Shown here one piece after another: positions 1-12,652 of a stretch of DNA of 64,000 bases. The translations under genes were made by a program, and so were the position numbers. The notes beneath the pieces were generated by a model. The model was given only the letters and a program-made list of their open reading frames with translations. It was not told the origin of the DNA and did no database searches. The stretch's first letter is position 1, and each line of letters begins with the position of its first letter. The DNA is from Ancylostoma caninum (Eukaryota > Nematoda > Chromadorea > Rhabditida > Ancylostomatidae), in contig JBAJFG010000477.1 in NCBI GenBank assembly GCA_037903475.1, positions 171,497 to 235,496 on the forward strand, given 5' to 3'.

Positions 1-1390
1 ACATTGAAGATGTACGTACACGCCGCGTTGGCCTGTGTTCATGGAAATTCTCCACAAGTGAATGTGTGTGTATGGCTAGTATAAATTGCCTTATAAAACT
101 TTCTCAAGAGCAATTTTTGGATGGGATGCATGCGTTTGACGCTCGAGCACCTCTATATAGTGAGAGGGTAATTACACTAAGTGCATGCGTCAGTTGCGCG
201 TCGAACGCATGCATATTTATGCGGAGGATTCCGCTTGAAGACCTGTTAATACTACATCTACATCCACAACGAAAAGAACTTACGGCCTTCGTGAAGCCGT
301 AGACGCGTGCGTCTGAGCTGCGTCAGTGCTGCGACAGATCCTTTCACTTATTATGTAAAGACACGCGCGTCTAACGCAAACAACTAGTATAAATTGCCTC
401 GAAGGGGATAGGCTTAGCCACAACGTTGACGCAGTTTAGACGCACGCGTTCACTGCCTCGAGACGCGTTCGCGCGGTATTTCCACACACTGTGGGCCTGC
501 CGCATTGACAGATCTTCATAGCACATCTTCCGGAGATGATTGCATGCACGACTGACGGACGCGTCTAGTATAAATTGCCCTTCGTAAGCAATTGAAGGGC
601 AAACCTAGCTTGCTCCGTGCGTGTATCACGAGTGTATCGTTGAAGGATAGGTCCAGATTCGAACCTGACGCAGCTCAGGTGCAAGTCGGACGCATGCGGT
701 TCTGGCGTAGTGGCAAAACGGCAATTTATACTGCATGCATTCTATGTGCGTGCGTCTATATCATAAAGGATAGACCCATTCGCAGCCCTGACGCAGCTCC
801 GACGCTTGACCACGGGATCACCTTCTTCATGGGAAGTCATCGCCACAAATGGTTGCGTTACGCACGACTGACGCACGTACCCACTATAATTTGCCCTATT
901 TGCCCTGTTGTTGACAAGTTGGACAAGTGTTAACGAATGTTAACAAGTTCATCAAAATTGAACAGGAATGTCCATGTTTGATGTTGTTCGACATCTGGCA
1001 ACGCTTACAATTCATCCGTACGCTTCTCCTAATGTGGTAATCTCTTGGACAGGTTTTTTTTTTGAAATTTTCTTGTTTTCGTGTCATCACTAGCAAAGAT
1101 TGCTAATTTGGCCAGTTTATCCTTGCTGTGCATCTACCCGTGAGATGCTTGAATCTGGGTGGTGGCTGCACCTCTACCCATACTTCTTTTATCCTTCATA
1201 GAGTAGGTCGAACAAATACTGATGTAATCTTTTCCTTTTTCTCGTTTTCAAGTACAGCCACTTTTCTCTTTGCGAGGCGGCAACAAGTATAAACTAGCTT
1301 TTCTACAGCTCAATGAGGGTAGAATAAATTGATTGTTAAAGATTTACGTTTTCATGGTGGAAAATTGCTCTGATTGTCCTTCTCCAGATT
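1..1390. repeat. Dispersed CpG-rich repeat copies, no gene
   Basis: The motif ctagtataaattgcc recurs at about 76, 384 and 565, and in altered or reverse form near 720 and 880. It is interspersed with permutations of gacgcatgcgtc/gtgcgtcagttgcgcg. The same mixture returns at about 1975-2330 and 15480-15640. The regular pairing of the two motifs and the lack of a sustained coding frame indicate a degenerate dispersed repeat. From about 900 to 1390 nothing was recognised. Confidence 0.55.
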
Positions 1391-4300
1391 ATGATTTCAA
1401 ATCTAAAGAAATCTCATGTTTTGATATATCTCATCTGCTCCTTATTGGTCATCTATTACATTTACCGCCAGTACTCAGGTATGATAGTTTGGACTACATG
1501 TTGTACAGAGGACGTCAATGGCGGTGGCCCATCGGCGGCCTCGAGAAGGACGCCGCGCAACCGCGTTGCGCGCGCCATAGCCGATGTCTTCTGCTGCTGT
1601 TATGCTATTTCTAACAACTTTTCTTACCGTTTTAACGATTTTCGACCAAATCGGGTAGAAAACGCCGATGAATAGCATTCCAGCTGCATCCGACACCGAT
1701 CTTGATGCTCGCGGCGCGATCGCGCGCGTCCTTCTCGAGGTCGCGTATGGGCCACCGTCATTGACGTCCATTGTAGCTATTTATGAGCCTAAATTTTCTT
1801 GGACGCATCATCATTGGGCAAACTAGGACGGAAATCCCTCCCACAATAGAGTATAGTCCCGGTTTAAACCGTTGAAAATTTTCCCAAGGCTGAATGGAAG
1901 CATCACCAGAGGCGTGGCTAGGAAACCTCATTCTACAGCTATTCCAGCCCTTGAACAGAGAGTTGGTGTTGACGCCAATTTATGCTAGATGTGTGCGTCA
2001 GTTGCGCGTTAGACGTAAGGGCAGTTTATGCTAGGGTGCATACGTCAGACGCATCCATTAACGGAGTATTCTCCACGAAGATCGGTTAGACATGTGCATC
2101 CTCAATTAAATGGACCTGCAGCCGCAGCGAGGCTGTAAACGCGTGTGTCTTAGTTGCGTCATCGTTGCGACTGGCGCTATCCTTCATCATGTGGACGCAC
2201 GCGCGTCAAACGCACGCACCTAATAATGCACGGCCACCCCAATTAGCCGCAATGCTGCAATCGCATGCGTCTGACTTGCGAATGAGGTGCGTCAGCGCTG
2301 CACGCGTCATACGTACTAAGAAAGAAAACCATTTGAACGCCTTTCTCACCTGTTACACTCCTTCTCAATCAAAATGGTTTACGACGTTGAACGACGTTGG
2401 TTCATTTCCCACAGAGCCAAATCAGATAGCCTATACATTTTTTTCGAGTTTCTGGCTTCTAGTAATCCACGAACACTGTTATATCCTACTGGCTTTTAAT
2501 CTGTGCCTCGAAACGAGGTTTGACTGGAAATCCACTCTCAAAAGCATCTGCTATTTGTGTTGAAAGTGTAACACTCCAGGAAGAATGGACTGGGAACTTC
2601 ATAGCTCCAACATTTTTATTTAACGCCTATTTTTCGATTCTAAAGTTAAGTTTTTCAGAAAATTATGTCAAAACCAAATCAGTATACATCCATGTTGATT
2701 TATATATAAATCAAACTGATTCAATATTTAATACTTGCGAATTAATTCTCTATGATCACTTGGATCCTGAATTGCTAGAATTTCACTATCCAGGATATAA
2801 TTCTAAACAGGTCAGCGGTTTTCTCTTTGAGTCTTTCTGTCCCTAATGAGTGAATGTGCCTAGGTCTGATAGTAGATGAACATATAAGCTTTCGAATATC
2901 TCCATGTTTCCAGAATTGTTCACCATACGAACCTATAACAGTGCTGAATGATGCTAAAGTTAATGTTACAGAAAAGGCAGAGGGTTATTCATGTAAGGCA
3001 AGGTGAGGGATGTTTACGCATCTTAGCAAGTTTGGATACACATTTTTTTGACATTTCTTATTCAGATGCTATTTTGGACAAAGTTATCTTCATGAGACAA
3101 AGTTTAAATGAATGATTCCATGGTGCATAAAGGCCTAAAGTATGGCTTTAAGGATTGCATAAAAATATTTTTCAAGTCATTAAACTCGTCGACAAGAGTA
3201 CTAAACTCAGCGCCAACCAGTAAATAATTTATTATCCCACATCATAGAAAAAGAAACTCTTCTTTACCACTATGTTTTGTTATCTTCAGTAATATCAGTG
3301 ATATTTATCTACGATTTTGTGAGCCAATTACCTACATTTGAATGATTTTATTTGCAGGTGCTTATATAATAAACGTGATCTCGAATACATAGCTGATCCG
3401 TGGATAAAGGTCCCGTCCGAGAAAATATTTGAATGTGATATAGTTGAAACCGATTGTGATCCTCCCACACTCCTGGGTTCCAAGGAGTCGTTTATTCACT
3501 CGCAAATCTACGAGAAAAAGTGAGTAAGTTGCCTATTTATCGCTCGTTATCCATCCTAGTAGTTACCAAAGGATGAGAGACGTACTCAGGGATGACATAG
3601 GTGGAGCAGGAGCCATTGCGCACCAGTATACGTCTCTGGATGCGAAATCCCACCCACGGCAAAATTATCCGGGTTTCCACGGATTGAGCGGTCACAGTAT
3701 GCAATATGCAGACCTCACATAAAGATCTCTCGACAAGACATGTCTTCTAAAGTCATAAAGTTGCGCAGTTCGGGCCAAGTTCTCTTTGGGACTACAAGCT
3801 AAGGAAATTCTGGTTTACTATGGTATCACTTCCGGAAATATGCTCCAGAACCAACTTGTGCACATGAGTAGTATGGTCTTACTGTGAAAACATCGTTCGT
3901 TGTGATTTCCGGTAAAGCTGTCCATAGTTCTCTATTTGTATAGCTTGACAGGATTCCAAGTCGATCTTTGCAGCTATAATAAGAGCACAGTGGACAACCG
4001 ACCTAACCTTTACATTCTTTTGTTAGACTCGGTTTCTTCGTTCATGGCTAAAAGGTATCTGCACATTGCTTCGAATGCGAAAAATCATTGGGAATACTTA
4101 ACGACTTCCTTTAGAGCTTTACCCCTCTCTCTTGCTTATTTGAAGGAGGAGCTGAATGCCGTTCAGATGGAATTCTTGAATAAAGTTGGTTACAACACAC
4201 GGCCTAATGCATTCCCTTTGTTCTTTGGTAAGTCAACATTCGTCACTTAATGGGTTGTCGGATGGCTCTGCGTGCAGAAGGAAAATAGTGTTTCGTATTC

Positions 4301-7300
4301 TTCAAAATCTGCTAATGGATCTGTGCTTCAATATATCTCCGATATAGGTTCAAAAACCTTATATCTCCGATGCCATTTCAACTCATCTGATTGAGAATTC
4401 ATCATTATATTCCTGAGATGAGGCATGACCAGAGGAGGTAACTGAGATGATGGACGGGAATATATAAAACATTGCTCACTGCTAGTTTTTCGTACCATTA
4501 CTATTTCCCCCAAAAGCGTACTCCTAAAACTCTTCTCTGCTAGAAGAGGGTGGGAGGAAGGGGAGGGTGGGGGGGGGGGGGGGGGAGCGAGTAGACGGAG
4601 AGCGATGAGGAGATTGTTTGACATAATAATCGAGAAAATGATGCCTCTCCACGGTAGAAGTTCTAATTTCACGAACAGTGCAATTTTCTCGGAAGTTTTA
4701 GCTCAAACGTGATAATGAGCCCGCCTAAAGGTCAGACTACTGTGATCTCGGAATAAATTAAAACAAATTATTTGAAGGAAAGTCTTTCGAAGGAGCCAGT
4801 CGGGCACTTGTCGGGCTTCCTCCACTGGTACCTGACTGGAATTCTAAGGAGAAATGTGGCGAGTATCTGGATAAGTATTCCTATTACTTGGAAGAATATC
4901 GTAAGACTGGTTACAAGGTTCATAGTTCACTGTTTTCGAAGATGTTCGAGGTGCAAAAAATCTCACGGGTCTTTTGACATGGCCTCTATTTTTAGACTAT
5001 GGTAGTGCAGGACTGGAGCGTAGGGATTCCCTATTATCCAAACTGTTTGGGATTCGATAGGCCAGAGGCTGATCATATGTGGAGGTGAGAACTATCTTGT
5101 TCTCAGAGGGTGTTTTACTGTTCAGTCGGCAAGTATATTTGCCTCATTATTGAACTTAACTGCTTCACGGGTGTCCGAAAATTTTCTGGAAAAGGCAAAA
5201 TTGAAGGCAATTCGAAATACGAATGCTTGAGTCGAAAAGCCTTATGAAGAGCCACAACGAACACTGTAGCGAGAGGTATTTGGAGATGCTGGATTACACC
5301 GAGAAGTTTATGAATTCCTACAAAGGTGTGCTTGCCTATCCTAATGTTCTGGACTCGTCCACAATTCCCGCAATGCCTTGCAGGTGTGCCGAAGGCTGGT
5401 CATACGCTGCCTGTAGCACTAGCTCACGATACACTGAAGGACATATATCGTTCAGATGTTCACTTTCTGAGCTTTTTCAAGAGGAACCGTCATCACTTGG
5501 ATGAATCGTTTTTCTTCTTTATGGCTGATCACGGCCCGAATAACGGAGATGTGCGTTCTTTTTCCTTTGATATTGGTGGGAACAATGTTTTTTTGACGAC
5601 TTGTTGGTCATCAGTTGTTTTTTACAGCTGCCAAAAACTCGCCTCGGAAAATACGAGCAGAAAAATCCGTTTCTAGTCGTCAGTATTCCCAAACGCTACC
5701 GTAATACTGCAATCCATGAGCAGTTGAAGAACAAATCACTAGCTCTAATGACCCATTTTGATCTACACGCCACGTTTATGGATATTTTAAAGGTGATTTA
5801 GTGACAAATTCTAAAATAAAGCGCAAAATTTTAATGTTGTGATGCTATTTTACAGACTGGGAACTCAAAATTGACGTGTGCAAGGAGCGAGACCGCGGCG
5901 CGGCTCTCTCGGGCAGAAATACAGGTGCTCTGGTAGAGGCAGACGACCAGAGCCAGCATGCAGAGCGCCTGTTCCTTTGCCCAAGAGTGCCGCGCTGCGG
6001 TCGGACCTCTTGTCTGCGACCATTTGGAGTTCCCTGTATTAGTAGCTGTCAATATGATATGTAAAATAGTGCCGTAATAGGCAATGTGAAAATTGTCATG
6101 TAAATTTATGTTGTTACCATATATATTTATGCTATTATGTTTATGTTATCCTCTTAACAAAGCGTCGTAGGGGCCAAAGTGACAGAAAAATCGATACAGT
6201 GATGAAAGCGAGAGGTTAAGACAGTGCTTTCAGGGTTTCGCAGTGGGACCCGCTCCCTCCGCTGGCAGTCTCGAGCCCTCTGGCAAAGCTACGATCTTAA
6301 AGCGATGATGCATTGAATGAAAGGCACCTCGGAAAGATGCAAGAGCATTGGGGGAGGTTACGCAGCGGTGCATCGCTCTCGGTTTCCTTATTGGGGATGG
6401 AAAGAGACATGTTGGCGAAAAATGTGGGCGGGGCCCGGACGAGCTCACCACCACTTACCCTGCGTCCCTGCCTAGGGACGCAGAGGATGTCAAAAGTACT
6501 ACAAGTAGTGCGGCTGAAAGTACTACAAGTGACGGGCGGCTGACGGACGAATGTGCCCGGGGCTCCATAGTTCAGAAAAAACATCAAAACACCAGGATAG
6601 GAATCCACCGGCCGAGAAAGGGTTCGCCCTGTCCCAACCATAGGGAAAACACCAGGATACGGGCCCGTGGATGGAGAATGGGTACGCCGTGGACCAGTAG
6701 TGGAGAAAACGCCAGTATACGGATCCACGGATGGAGAATAGGTCTGTCATGGCCCAGTGGTGTTGAAAAATGTGATTATTCGCACTACATTGGTTACACT
6801 GAGTTGCACACAGGTTCTAAAGCCATCTGGAAAATACTCCTGTGCAAAGTTGGGAGTGGCTGGTCATAACGGGTCCATAGGCATTGAATGAATACAGTGA
6901 CAAAAAAAGTCAGTAGGTTGTATCGTAAAATAGTTTACATGTAGATGCGTGATTGAGAGTTTGGAAGAAGGCAAGGATCACGAGAAGTGTGGAGGCGCGA
7001 CGTGTAGAGGCGGCCAAGCTGGTAGTATATACGCAATTTATAAGGAGGGTTCCGTATTTGAGCTGAGTTAATGATTGGCTGCCCCCCCCCCCCCACTCTC
7101 TAGCATCCCGAAGGGGCGCTAGTTACTATATACAGGGGGGGCCACAAGTTATTGTACAACGTTTGCTGGCCCATTTCTCCGCAGTAGTAAAATATTTTTT
7201 GCCGCACTAGGCACTGTTTAATAGAGCTGGATTTGCTCTATCTTTTGATCACAAAAACCTCCTGGATACTTCCAAGATAACGAAAAAAGTTTATCGGAAA

Positions 7301-7668
7301 CATTCATTGCAGACTTTCGGTGCCGCAAAATGCACTAACTCTGCCCGCAATTTCCGAGCAAAACAGCCACAAAAACAGTTTGATATTTTTAGAAAGAGCA
7401 TTCTTTGCTCTTTAAGATGCATCTAAGCAGTACACCCCACTTTAGAGATTTGGTGGATTTTTCGTAAAAAATTTCCACATCAACCCGCTTTTTTCAAAAA
7501 CCTGTTCTAAGTCCAACTGCTCCAAAGCAAAACTCTCCCGGGAAACCGGGTTTTAACTGTAAGATACTTTGACCCCTGCTCTATTCGGCAGCGAAAAGAG
7601 CAGGATAATCCATGTGTTGCTGGTGGAGAAATAAATGAGCAAACGTTGTACAATAACTTATGGCCCCC

Positions 7669-7738
<70 letters not shown>

Positions 7739-9523
7739 TATATATAATATATATAATATATATAATATATATAGTATATATATATATATATAGTATATAT
7801 ATATAGTACGTTTATGAATATATATTTATACTAATATATTTATACTATTATATTGTATATATATCTTTATTACTACATGTATTATTATGCGTGTATTATT
7901 AGCTCTGGGCATGGCTACTCAGCTATTATATATTATTATACAACAGCAATACACTAACTTACCATTACTACTATATATTAGGATGGTAAATTGAGAAGGC
8001 GCTTTGACCGTATTGTCCTAGTGGATGGGTTAACCGAACCTCTATCTAGTCACAGCTTCAAATCCGGAATTATTCAGGAATTTCATTCTCGAAATGAAAC
8101 AAATTTCTACAGCTTGTTATCACGTTAGAACTGGTCTGCTACCACAGATTTTCAGTACCAACCAACCAATGACTTCCAAGACACCTCTTATCGGGATATG
8201 TCCCCTCTCAGCAAGGGCTCATCGCTGTTCAGGGAGTGGAGAGGACCAAGAAATTGTCGTACATTGCCCATTCCGTCGCAGTACTGTCTTTGCCAGTATA
8301 ATCGGACTAACATTACGTAAGTAGATGAGAAAAATAAGTTCTCCCTATTTTCTCTCAACATGAGATTTCAGAGATGAAGGAATGCGTAGGAAAGCAGGCG
8401 AATTTCTAGCACAGGAACTGAATTTCTTCTTAGGTAGAGCTGGGGTATTGCACAAATGTCAGAAGCAGTACTACAGCTCAGTTGGGTTTTATGCTTAATT
8501 GTGGAGTTCATTGCTCAACAAAAACATTTCAAAAATATGAAAAGTTTTTATATTTACAGATTTTTACAGGTTTTTACAGACTCAAAGTGCTACGCAATTG
8601 AAAGACGGTGATGCTTTACTCTATGAAATAGCTGTATTTCTTGTCCCTTCAAATGGATTATTTTCGGTAATGCAATTCAAATATTTTCTATCTTTTTTTT
8701 TGGGGGGGGGGGCAGCAAAAGTTAGCTCTGTGAGGACTGGTTCGATTTTCACAGCTATGTAGTTGTTGTTCTGGTCATCAGCTTTTCAATTGTTTACCCA
8801 TCGGACTGGAATAATGACTACTGGGCGCGGTTGCATCATCGCAAAAATAAGATATTTCTCTACACCCGGCTGCAACCTATGGATATGACTACTACTAAGT
8901 AAAGAGCAATTTTGGGTACGTTAACACATTTAGCGTGGGTAATCTCATTGATACATCATGGGCCATGTTGGGGTGGAAAAACTAGGCATTCTCCACGCAG
9001 GAATTGGGCCTCATAAACGAGTTTTACGCATTTTTGCACGGAATCATATGTATATGCCATCGTGATCAAGATGACATGTAGTCTTTTTTTCATGTGAAAA
9101 TCTCAGAAATGATTCTGTGGTGAGCCGGTGTCTTTAAGAGTCTCCCTGTGGATGGAACTTTTCGATGCTTCCTAAACAATGAAATAACGAACCATTGCTC
9201 AGCAATACATTTAGGCTCATATACGTTCTACATCGTCCGGATTTGTCCTGAATTCGGGATTCACTCGAATTAATCGATACGAGCATCAAGGAGATTGTGC
9301 ATTTGATAGTCCCCTTAGGCCTCTTTGTCATTGTATAGGCACATAGCACCAACCGTGCTGTCTCATTAGTTACTTGATGAAGTCATGTATAATGAGAATT
9401 ACAGGTCCATAATTTATGAAAAGATTGTCGTGTAATTTGTTGTTGTTATTGTTGCAGTCAAACTTTGGCAAAAAAGTGAAAACTTTTGTTTCGGTAATTG
9501 AGTATGCTGTCTCAGTCATATAA
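1391..9523 (+). CDS. DUF229 family protein (alkaline-phosphatase-like fold), about 14 exons
   Basis: Phase-consistent exons: 1391-1478, 2659-2810, 2914-3002, 3358-3519, 3974-4227, 4778-4917, 4996-5084, 5207-5325, 5384-5550, 5628-5792, 8129-8316, 8372-8480, 8580-8666 and, less surely, 9458-9523, giving about 624 aa. Exon 1 encodes a signal anchor (LIYLICSLLVIYYIY), so a type II or secreted lumenal protein is expected. Seen in order: paired cysteines with KARCLYNKRDLEY; the LYILLLDSVSS strand with the catalytic Asp/Ser region; NKVGYNTRPN; EEYRKTGYK; DWSVGIPYYPNCLGF; LAHDTL; MADHGPNNGD (metal-binding DHG); and a C-terminal GSSLFREWRGPRNC with IPSQYCLC. These match the DUF229 layout of nematode proteins. 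The family is expanded in nematodes, and its substrate is unknown. The 3' end is uncertain: an alternative last exon after the acceptor near 8756 would stop at about 8811. The ttgaag acceptors of exons 6 and 8 are weak but fit the phase. Confidence 0.85.
1510..1770. repeat. Foldback (palindromic) element in intron 1 of the DUF229 gene
   Basis: The left end gacgtcaatggcggtggccc returns as its reverse complement at the right end (gggccaccgtcattgacgtc). The arms continue through cctcgagaaggacgc and beyond, so most of the 260 bp can fold on itself. The spurious frames on both strands come from this GC-rich palindrome. Confidence 0.75.
4562..4587. repeat. Poly-G tract in DUF229 intron
   Basis: An uninterrupted run of about 18 G residues sits in a G/A-rich stretch within intron 5. 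No gene evidence is associated with it. Confidence 0.8.
6300..7125 (-). repeat. Inverted, degenerate copy of the 60-bp satellite region
   Basis: Three units at about 6575-6770 (such as ccaggatacgggcccgtgga) are the reverse complement of the 60-bp repeat at 20.5-21.75 kb. The flank at 7080-7120 (atcccgaaggggcgctagt) is the reverse complement of the left flank of that array at about 19890. Array unit and flank together therefore form one dispersed composite repeat. It lies in the 2.3-kb intron of the DUF229 gene. Confidence 0.65.
7133..7671. mobile_element. MITE, Tc1/mariner type (TA target), 539 bp
   Basis: Terminal inverted repeats of about 48 bp begin cagggggggccacaagttat and end ataacttatggcccccctg, flanked by TA on both sides (7131-7132, 7672-7673). 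There is no coding capacity. It is intronic in the DUF229 gene and is followed directly by an (AT)n tract. Confidence 0.8.
7672..7870. repeat. (AT)n microsatellite
   Basis: About 60 bp of pure TA dinucleotide grades into imperfect tatatata/gtatatat blocks to about 7870. It probably expanded from the TA target site next to the MITE. Confidence 0.9.
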
Positions 9524-9531
9524 ATGTTCTC

Positions 9532-9537
9532 AATAAA
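9532..9537 (+). terminator. Polyadenylation signal AATAAA
   Basis: AATAAA lies 8 bp after the proposed TAA stop of the DUF229 gene at 9521-9523. It supports the 9458-9523 segment as the last exon. Confidence 0.45.
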
Positions 9538-10318
9538 TGCCAAGGAACATGAAGTAGTTGTCTCCCAGGGTGCTTAAAAAAGCCTGGTTTCCAGGGTAAT
9601 TTTTTTCTTGAGATTATACTTCATCACTTATCGTTTTTCACCTCTCAGCAGCTTTCTTGTTCCTACATTGCGCTTAGCTTAGCAGTCAGTTCTCATTGGT
9701 TTTGCCACATAATAATAATGAATTTTCTTGTATTAATATATTGATCGATTCTGGACCTACTCAATCCTCCAATTCCAATGGCACTATCGTTTTGTTTCGG
9801 AGTGGGCACTAAAGTTTCCTACGAGGGCCCGCCCGATGGTGGTCAGAGGGGCCGCATGCATCTTTGAGATTACCTTGGGTAAGCGTTCTGACACCCTCCC
9901 CCTCCATACTTGTCGAAAGTCAGCGGGCTTAACTTGGGTAATCCAGAGATGAATCCCGGCCTAGCAGTGGTTAGGTTTCTTAGCAAAAACGTCTTATCAG
10001 GTAAAGAACCACGCAACGGCACATTTGTGATGAAGCACCGGTCATCTAGCACAGCTGTCGAAAACCCCGCCCACTTTTTAAACTTACATTGTCGGATTAT
10101 TCTCGTCCTGGCTGACATCCTGGTTAGTGAGGTACAGGTTTAAGGTCTAAACACTTCTACAACTACGCATACATCCTTTTCTTCTCTTTTATTGCTCTTA
10201 TTTCCTTTGCATCTGTGGGGCAACAATTGAAGTCAGCATCAAATTGTTCCTATTAGGATTTTTGGGACGATAAGTATAATTTTATATAAACAACAACATT
10301 ATTTGAGAGCAGAAGCCG
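9538..10318. other. Intergenic, no recognised gene
   Basis: Open frames on both strands at 9870-10143 overlap almost exactly and show no domain. The segment 9785-10140 is GC-richer than its flanks and may be an unclassified repeat. Confidence 0.4.
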
Positions 10319-10324
10319 TTTATT
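10319..10324 (-). terminator. Polyadenylation signal (AATAAA on minus)
   Basis: TTTATT on + reads AATAAA on minus, 27 bp downstream of the TGA stop of the 10351-10928 gene. Confidence 0.65.
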
Positions 10325-10350
10325 ACGCATGTTGACAGTCCCAAAGAAAG

Positions 10351-10928
10351 TCACGCCTTGATCCTGTGCGCTCTGATTGGTGCCTCCCTCTTTCGGCGCG
10401 TGTATCCGTCGATCAAACCAATCGCCTCATTTCCTGAGATTAGAGTTGGACTCTGGACCACTTCGGTAATCGATGGAAGCGTCTCGACCACTGTTAGTGA
10501 TGGTGGACTCTCGACTACTCCTGTAAACAACGGACTGTTCCCGACAGTTTCTGTAAGTAACGGGCCGCTCACGACAGTTTCTGTAAATGACGGCTTGCTA
10601 TCGACAACCTCCACGGACTCGTGCACTACCGTACTTGGCATGCGCATGTTGAGCTGCGATTGCATGGTGTTAAGAAGTTGTTGCAGGATATTAGTAATGT
10701 CATTATCCTTGAATGTCAAGATGTTTTTGGGAGGTTCGACGGTGAACTCCAGCGCTTCAGTGTAGTCAGCCGACGCAACTGAACGTAAAATATTCAGGCA
10801 TCGTATAATACGTACGTACGTATACGTAGGCTCCACACTTCGAGATATAGTGCGTCGTTGAAACACAAGAGGTACGTTAACTAACCGTGCGCCAACAACG
10901 CTATCCACAAGAAGTGCAATGTTGCCAT
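10351..10928 (-). CDS. Small secreted protein with S/T/P/V-rich repeats, 2 exons, 156 aa
   Basis: Exon 1 (10928-10886) encodes MATLHFLWIALLAH, a clear signal peptide, and ends in phase 1 at a gttagt donor. Exon 2 (10778-10351) follows a ttcag acceptor in the matching phase and gives the likely cleavage region ASADYTEALEF. The mature chain has a short amphipathic part (ILQQLLNTMQSQLN). About six degenerate repeats of the type VVxSxPSxTETV follow, rich in possible O-glycosylation sites, and then a basic tail with RRKRE. No known domain is recognised. A longer unspliced frame (213 codons) starting at 10992 is less likely, because the spliced model gives a signal peptide, correct phase and a TATA box. 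It is the first of three minus-strand secreted genes in a row. Confidence 0.65.
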
Positions 10929-10959
10929 GGCGTACGTAAGTCAGCATGAGCACTAGTGG

Positions 10960-10965
10960 TTTATA
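10960..10965 (-). promoter_or_regulatory. TATA box of the 10351-10928 gene
   Basis: TATAAA on the minus strand lies 32-37 bp before the ATG at 10928, which implies an extremely short 5' leader. No other initiation element was identified. Confidence 0.5.
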
Positions 10966-11478
10966 TGTTGTTCCATACATAAAATGATACATCTCACTAT
11001 TTTCTCATTCTTTTCTCACAATAACTGCGATGAAAGAAGCAATAAAATAGTTGATTGCGCAGTTCTGAAGATTCTTCTTGCAAATTGTAGAGAGCGCGAT
11101 TGGTGACAAAGGAGGTCCATGTGTGGCTAGGTATAGGTAAAAATCGCTGTTATCAAGTTATAGTAAGAGCTGAATTACAAGAAGTTTTGAAATCACTGAG
11201 ACTTTGATCACCTAGCAATGTGCTCTCATAGCTGCGAATGTTGACGACGAAACTATGTGAAAGCTAATAAAAATGTCGATTTAAACAGCAATGGATGGGT
11301 TATTATGTGCGACTATAGAAATAAAAACAGAAGATGTTCTTTCGAGGGGTGTGACCTATGCTTGGAACCGAATAAAAATCGAATAACTCCATTCATTTAA
11401 TTATTCATTCAGGTATAGGCCCGAAGATTTTGAATGTTCGAAGTAGAGAAAAACCTAAATGCGTTCTTATCAGTTCTA

Positions 11479-12381
11479 CAGGGTGCGTCATAAATATTGA
11501 CGCACTGAAGTTATGCCGTAAAAAGGACAACATCCCAAAAACCTATATATATGCATTTCCGAAATAAAGACCATGTCTAAGCCAATACAAAAAATCCACT
11601 CCTGTTCGGAGAGCGCTCTCTCCTTGTAAAAGCAGCCACGAAGATGTTAGTAGAGAAAATCGCCGATGCGCCGCAACTCAAGTTCGCCCATTATTCTTCC
11701 ATATTATAAAGAGGGTAAGCTTTAGGAAAACGATACTCCTATGGTAAGCATGGCAAGTCTTGCTCTCCAAGTATCAGATGAAAGCATGTCCTTGTTCGCA
11801 AGTCTAGCCGTGTTCCCGCCAAAGAATTGCATCTATGTTTTATTATAGAAAATTTTTTCGTTTTCTTGCTTCTCATCCAAGCAATCTTCTAAGGGCACAT
11901 TTTCTTGCTTATCTTAGTTCTCATCACAAGATGAATTCATAGTCACTTTGGCAGGGCTTGGCTGTTGTGCATAAGACAAAAGTGGTACGGGCCCAGTTTC
12001 AAAAATCTACTTGAGACACTTCAATTTGGCGGAGAATAGGCTTCCTTGTGGACCGAGTTCCAGTCTACGGATGACCCCATATGAATTTCTTAGAGAGCAA
12101 GAGCTGCGCTATAATCCACAGAAACATCGAGCTCCCAAAGGCTTATCTGTTCAAGATCTGGGACAAAGTAGACCTGAGTTAGTTGCGGCGCAGAAGATGT
12201 GCGATCGCTCGTCTTCTCTCTGAGTGCCTCAGCAAGGAAGGAGCTTGCTGTGAACAAGAGTGCATTCATTCGGATCGCCAAGACATTCGCTTTACTCTGC
12301 ATATGCTCATTTGGAATGTTCTAGCATCTTGTCTTTTCTACAGACTCATTTTGGGTGCGTCAATAATTCTGACGCACCCTG
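11479..12381. mobile_element. TA-flanked inverted-repeat transposon (degenerate), 903 bp
   Basis: The ends read cagggtgcgtcataaatatt and, as reverse complement, cagggtgcgtcagaattatt. They are flanked by TA (11477-11478; 12382-12383), as in the Tc1/mariner superfamily. The interior has only broken frames (12011-12386) and no intact DDE/D transposase was recognised, so this is a non-autonomous or dead copy. Confidence 0.75.
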
Positions 12382-12652
12382 TATAAGATTGCCTTGCCCT
12401 TCTTTTTCGAACAACTGAAATCGTATTTCAAAATTTCAAATGGATCGATAGGTAACTAATCCATTGTTCGGTCCTAAGCACATGAACAGTACATGAACAT
12501 GTCCTTCAAGCAGGGAGGCTGCAATTGGTGTGGTAAGGAGCCTAATATCGATGGATCAATACTGACAGAGATTTGTCCCGCAATATTCTACACATTAAGT
12601 TAAAATATTTATCAAAAACAAATAAATAACATTGACGCTCAAATGACTCGTT

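Noticed and set aside
1333..1675. Overlapping ORFs of about 93 codons beyond exon 1 of the DUF229 gene
   Set aside because: Only the first 88 nt from 1391 are coding. The rest reads through the donor at 1479 into a foldback element.
9870..10143. Small genes on both strands at the same place
   Set aside because: The two frames overlap almost perfectly and neither has a domain, splice sites or a signal peptide.
10351..10992. Single-exon 213-codon protein
   Set aside because: The two-exon model inside it gives a signal peptide, matching phase and a TATA box at a sensible distance. The extra N-terminal residues of the unspliced frame look non-coding.
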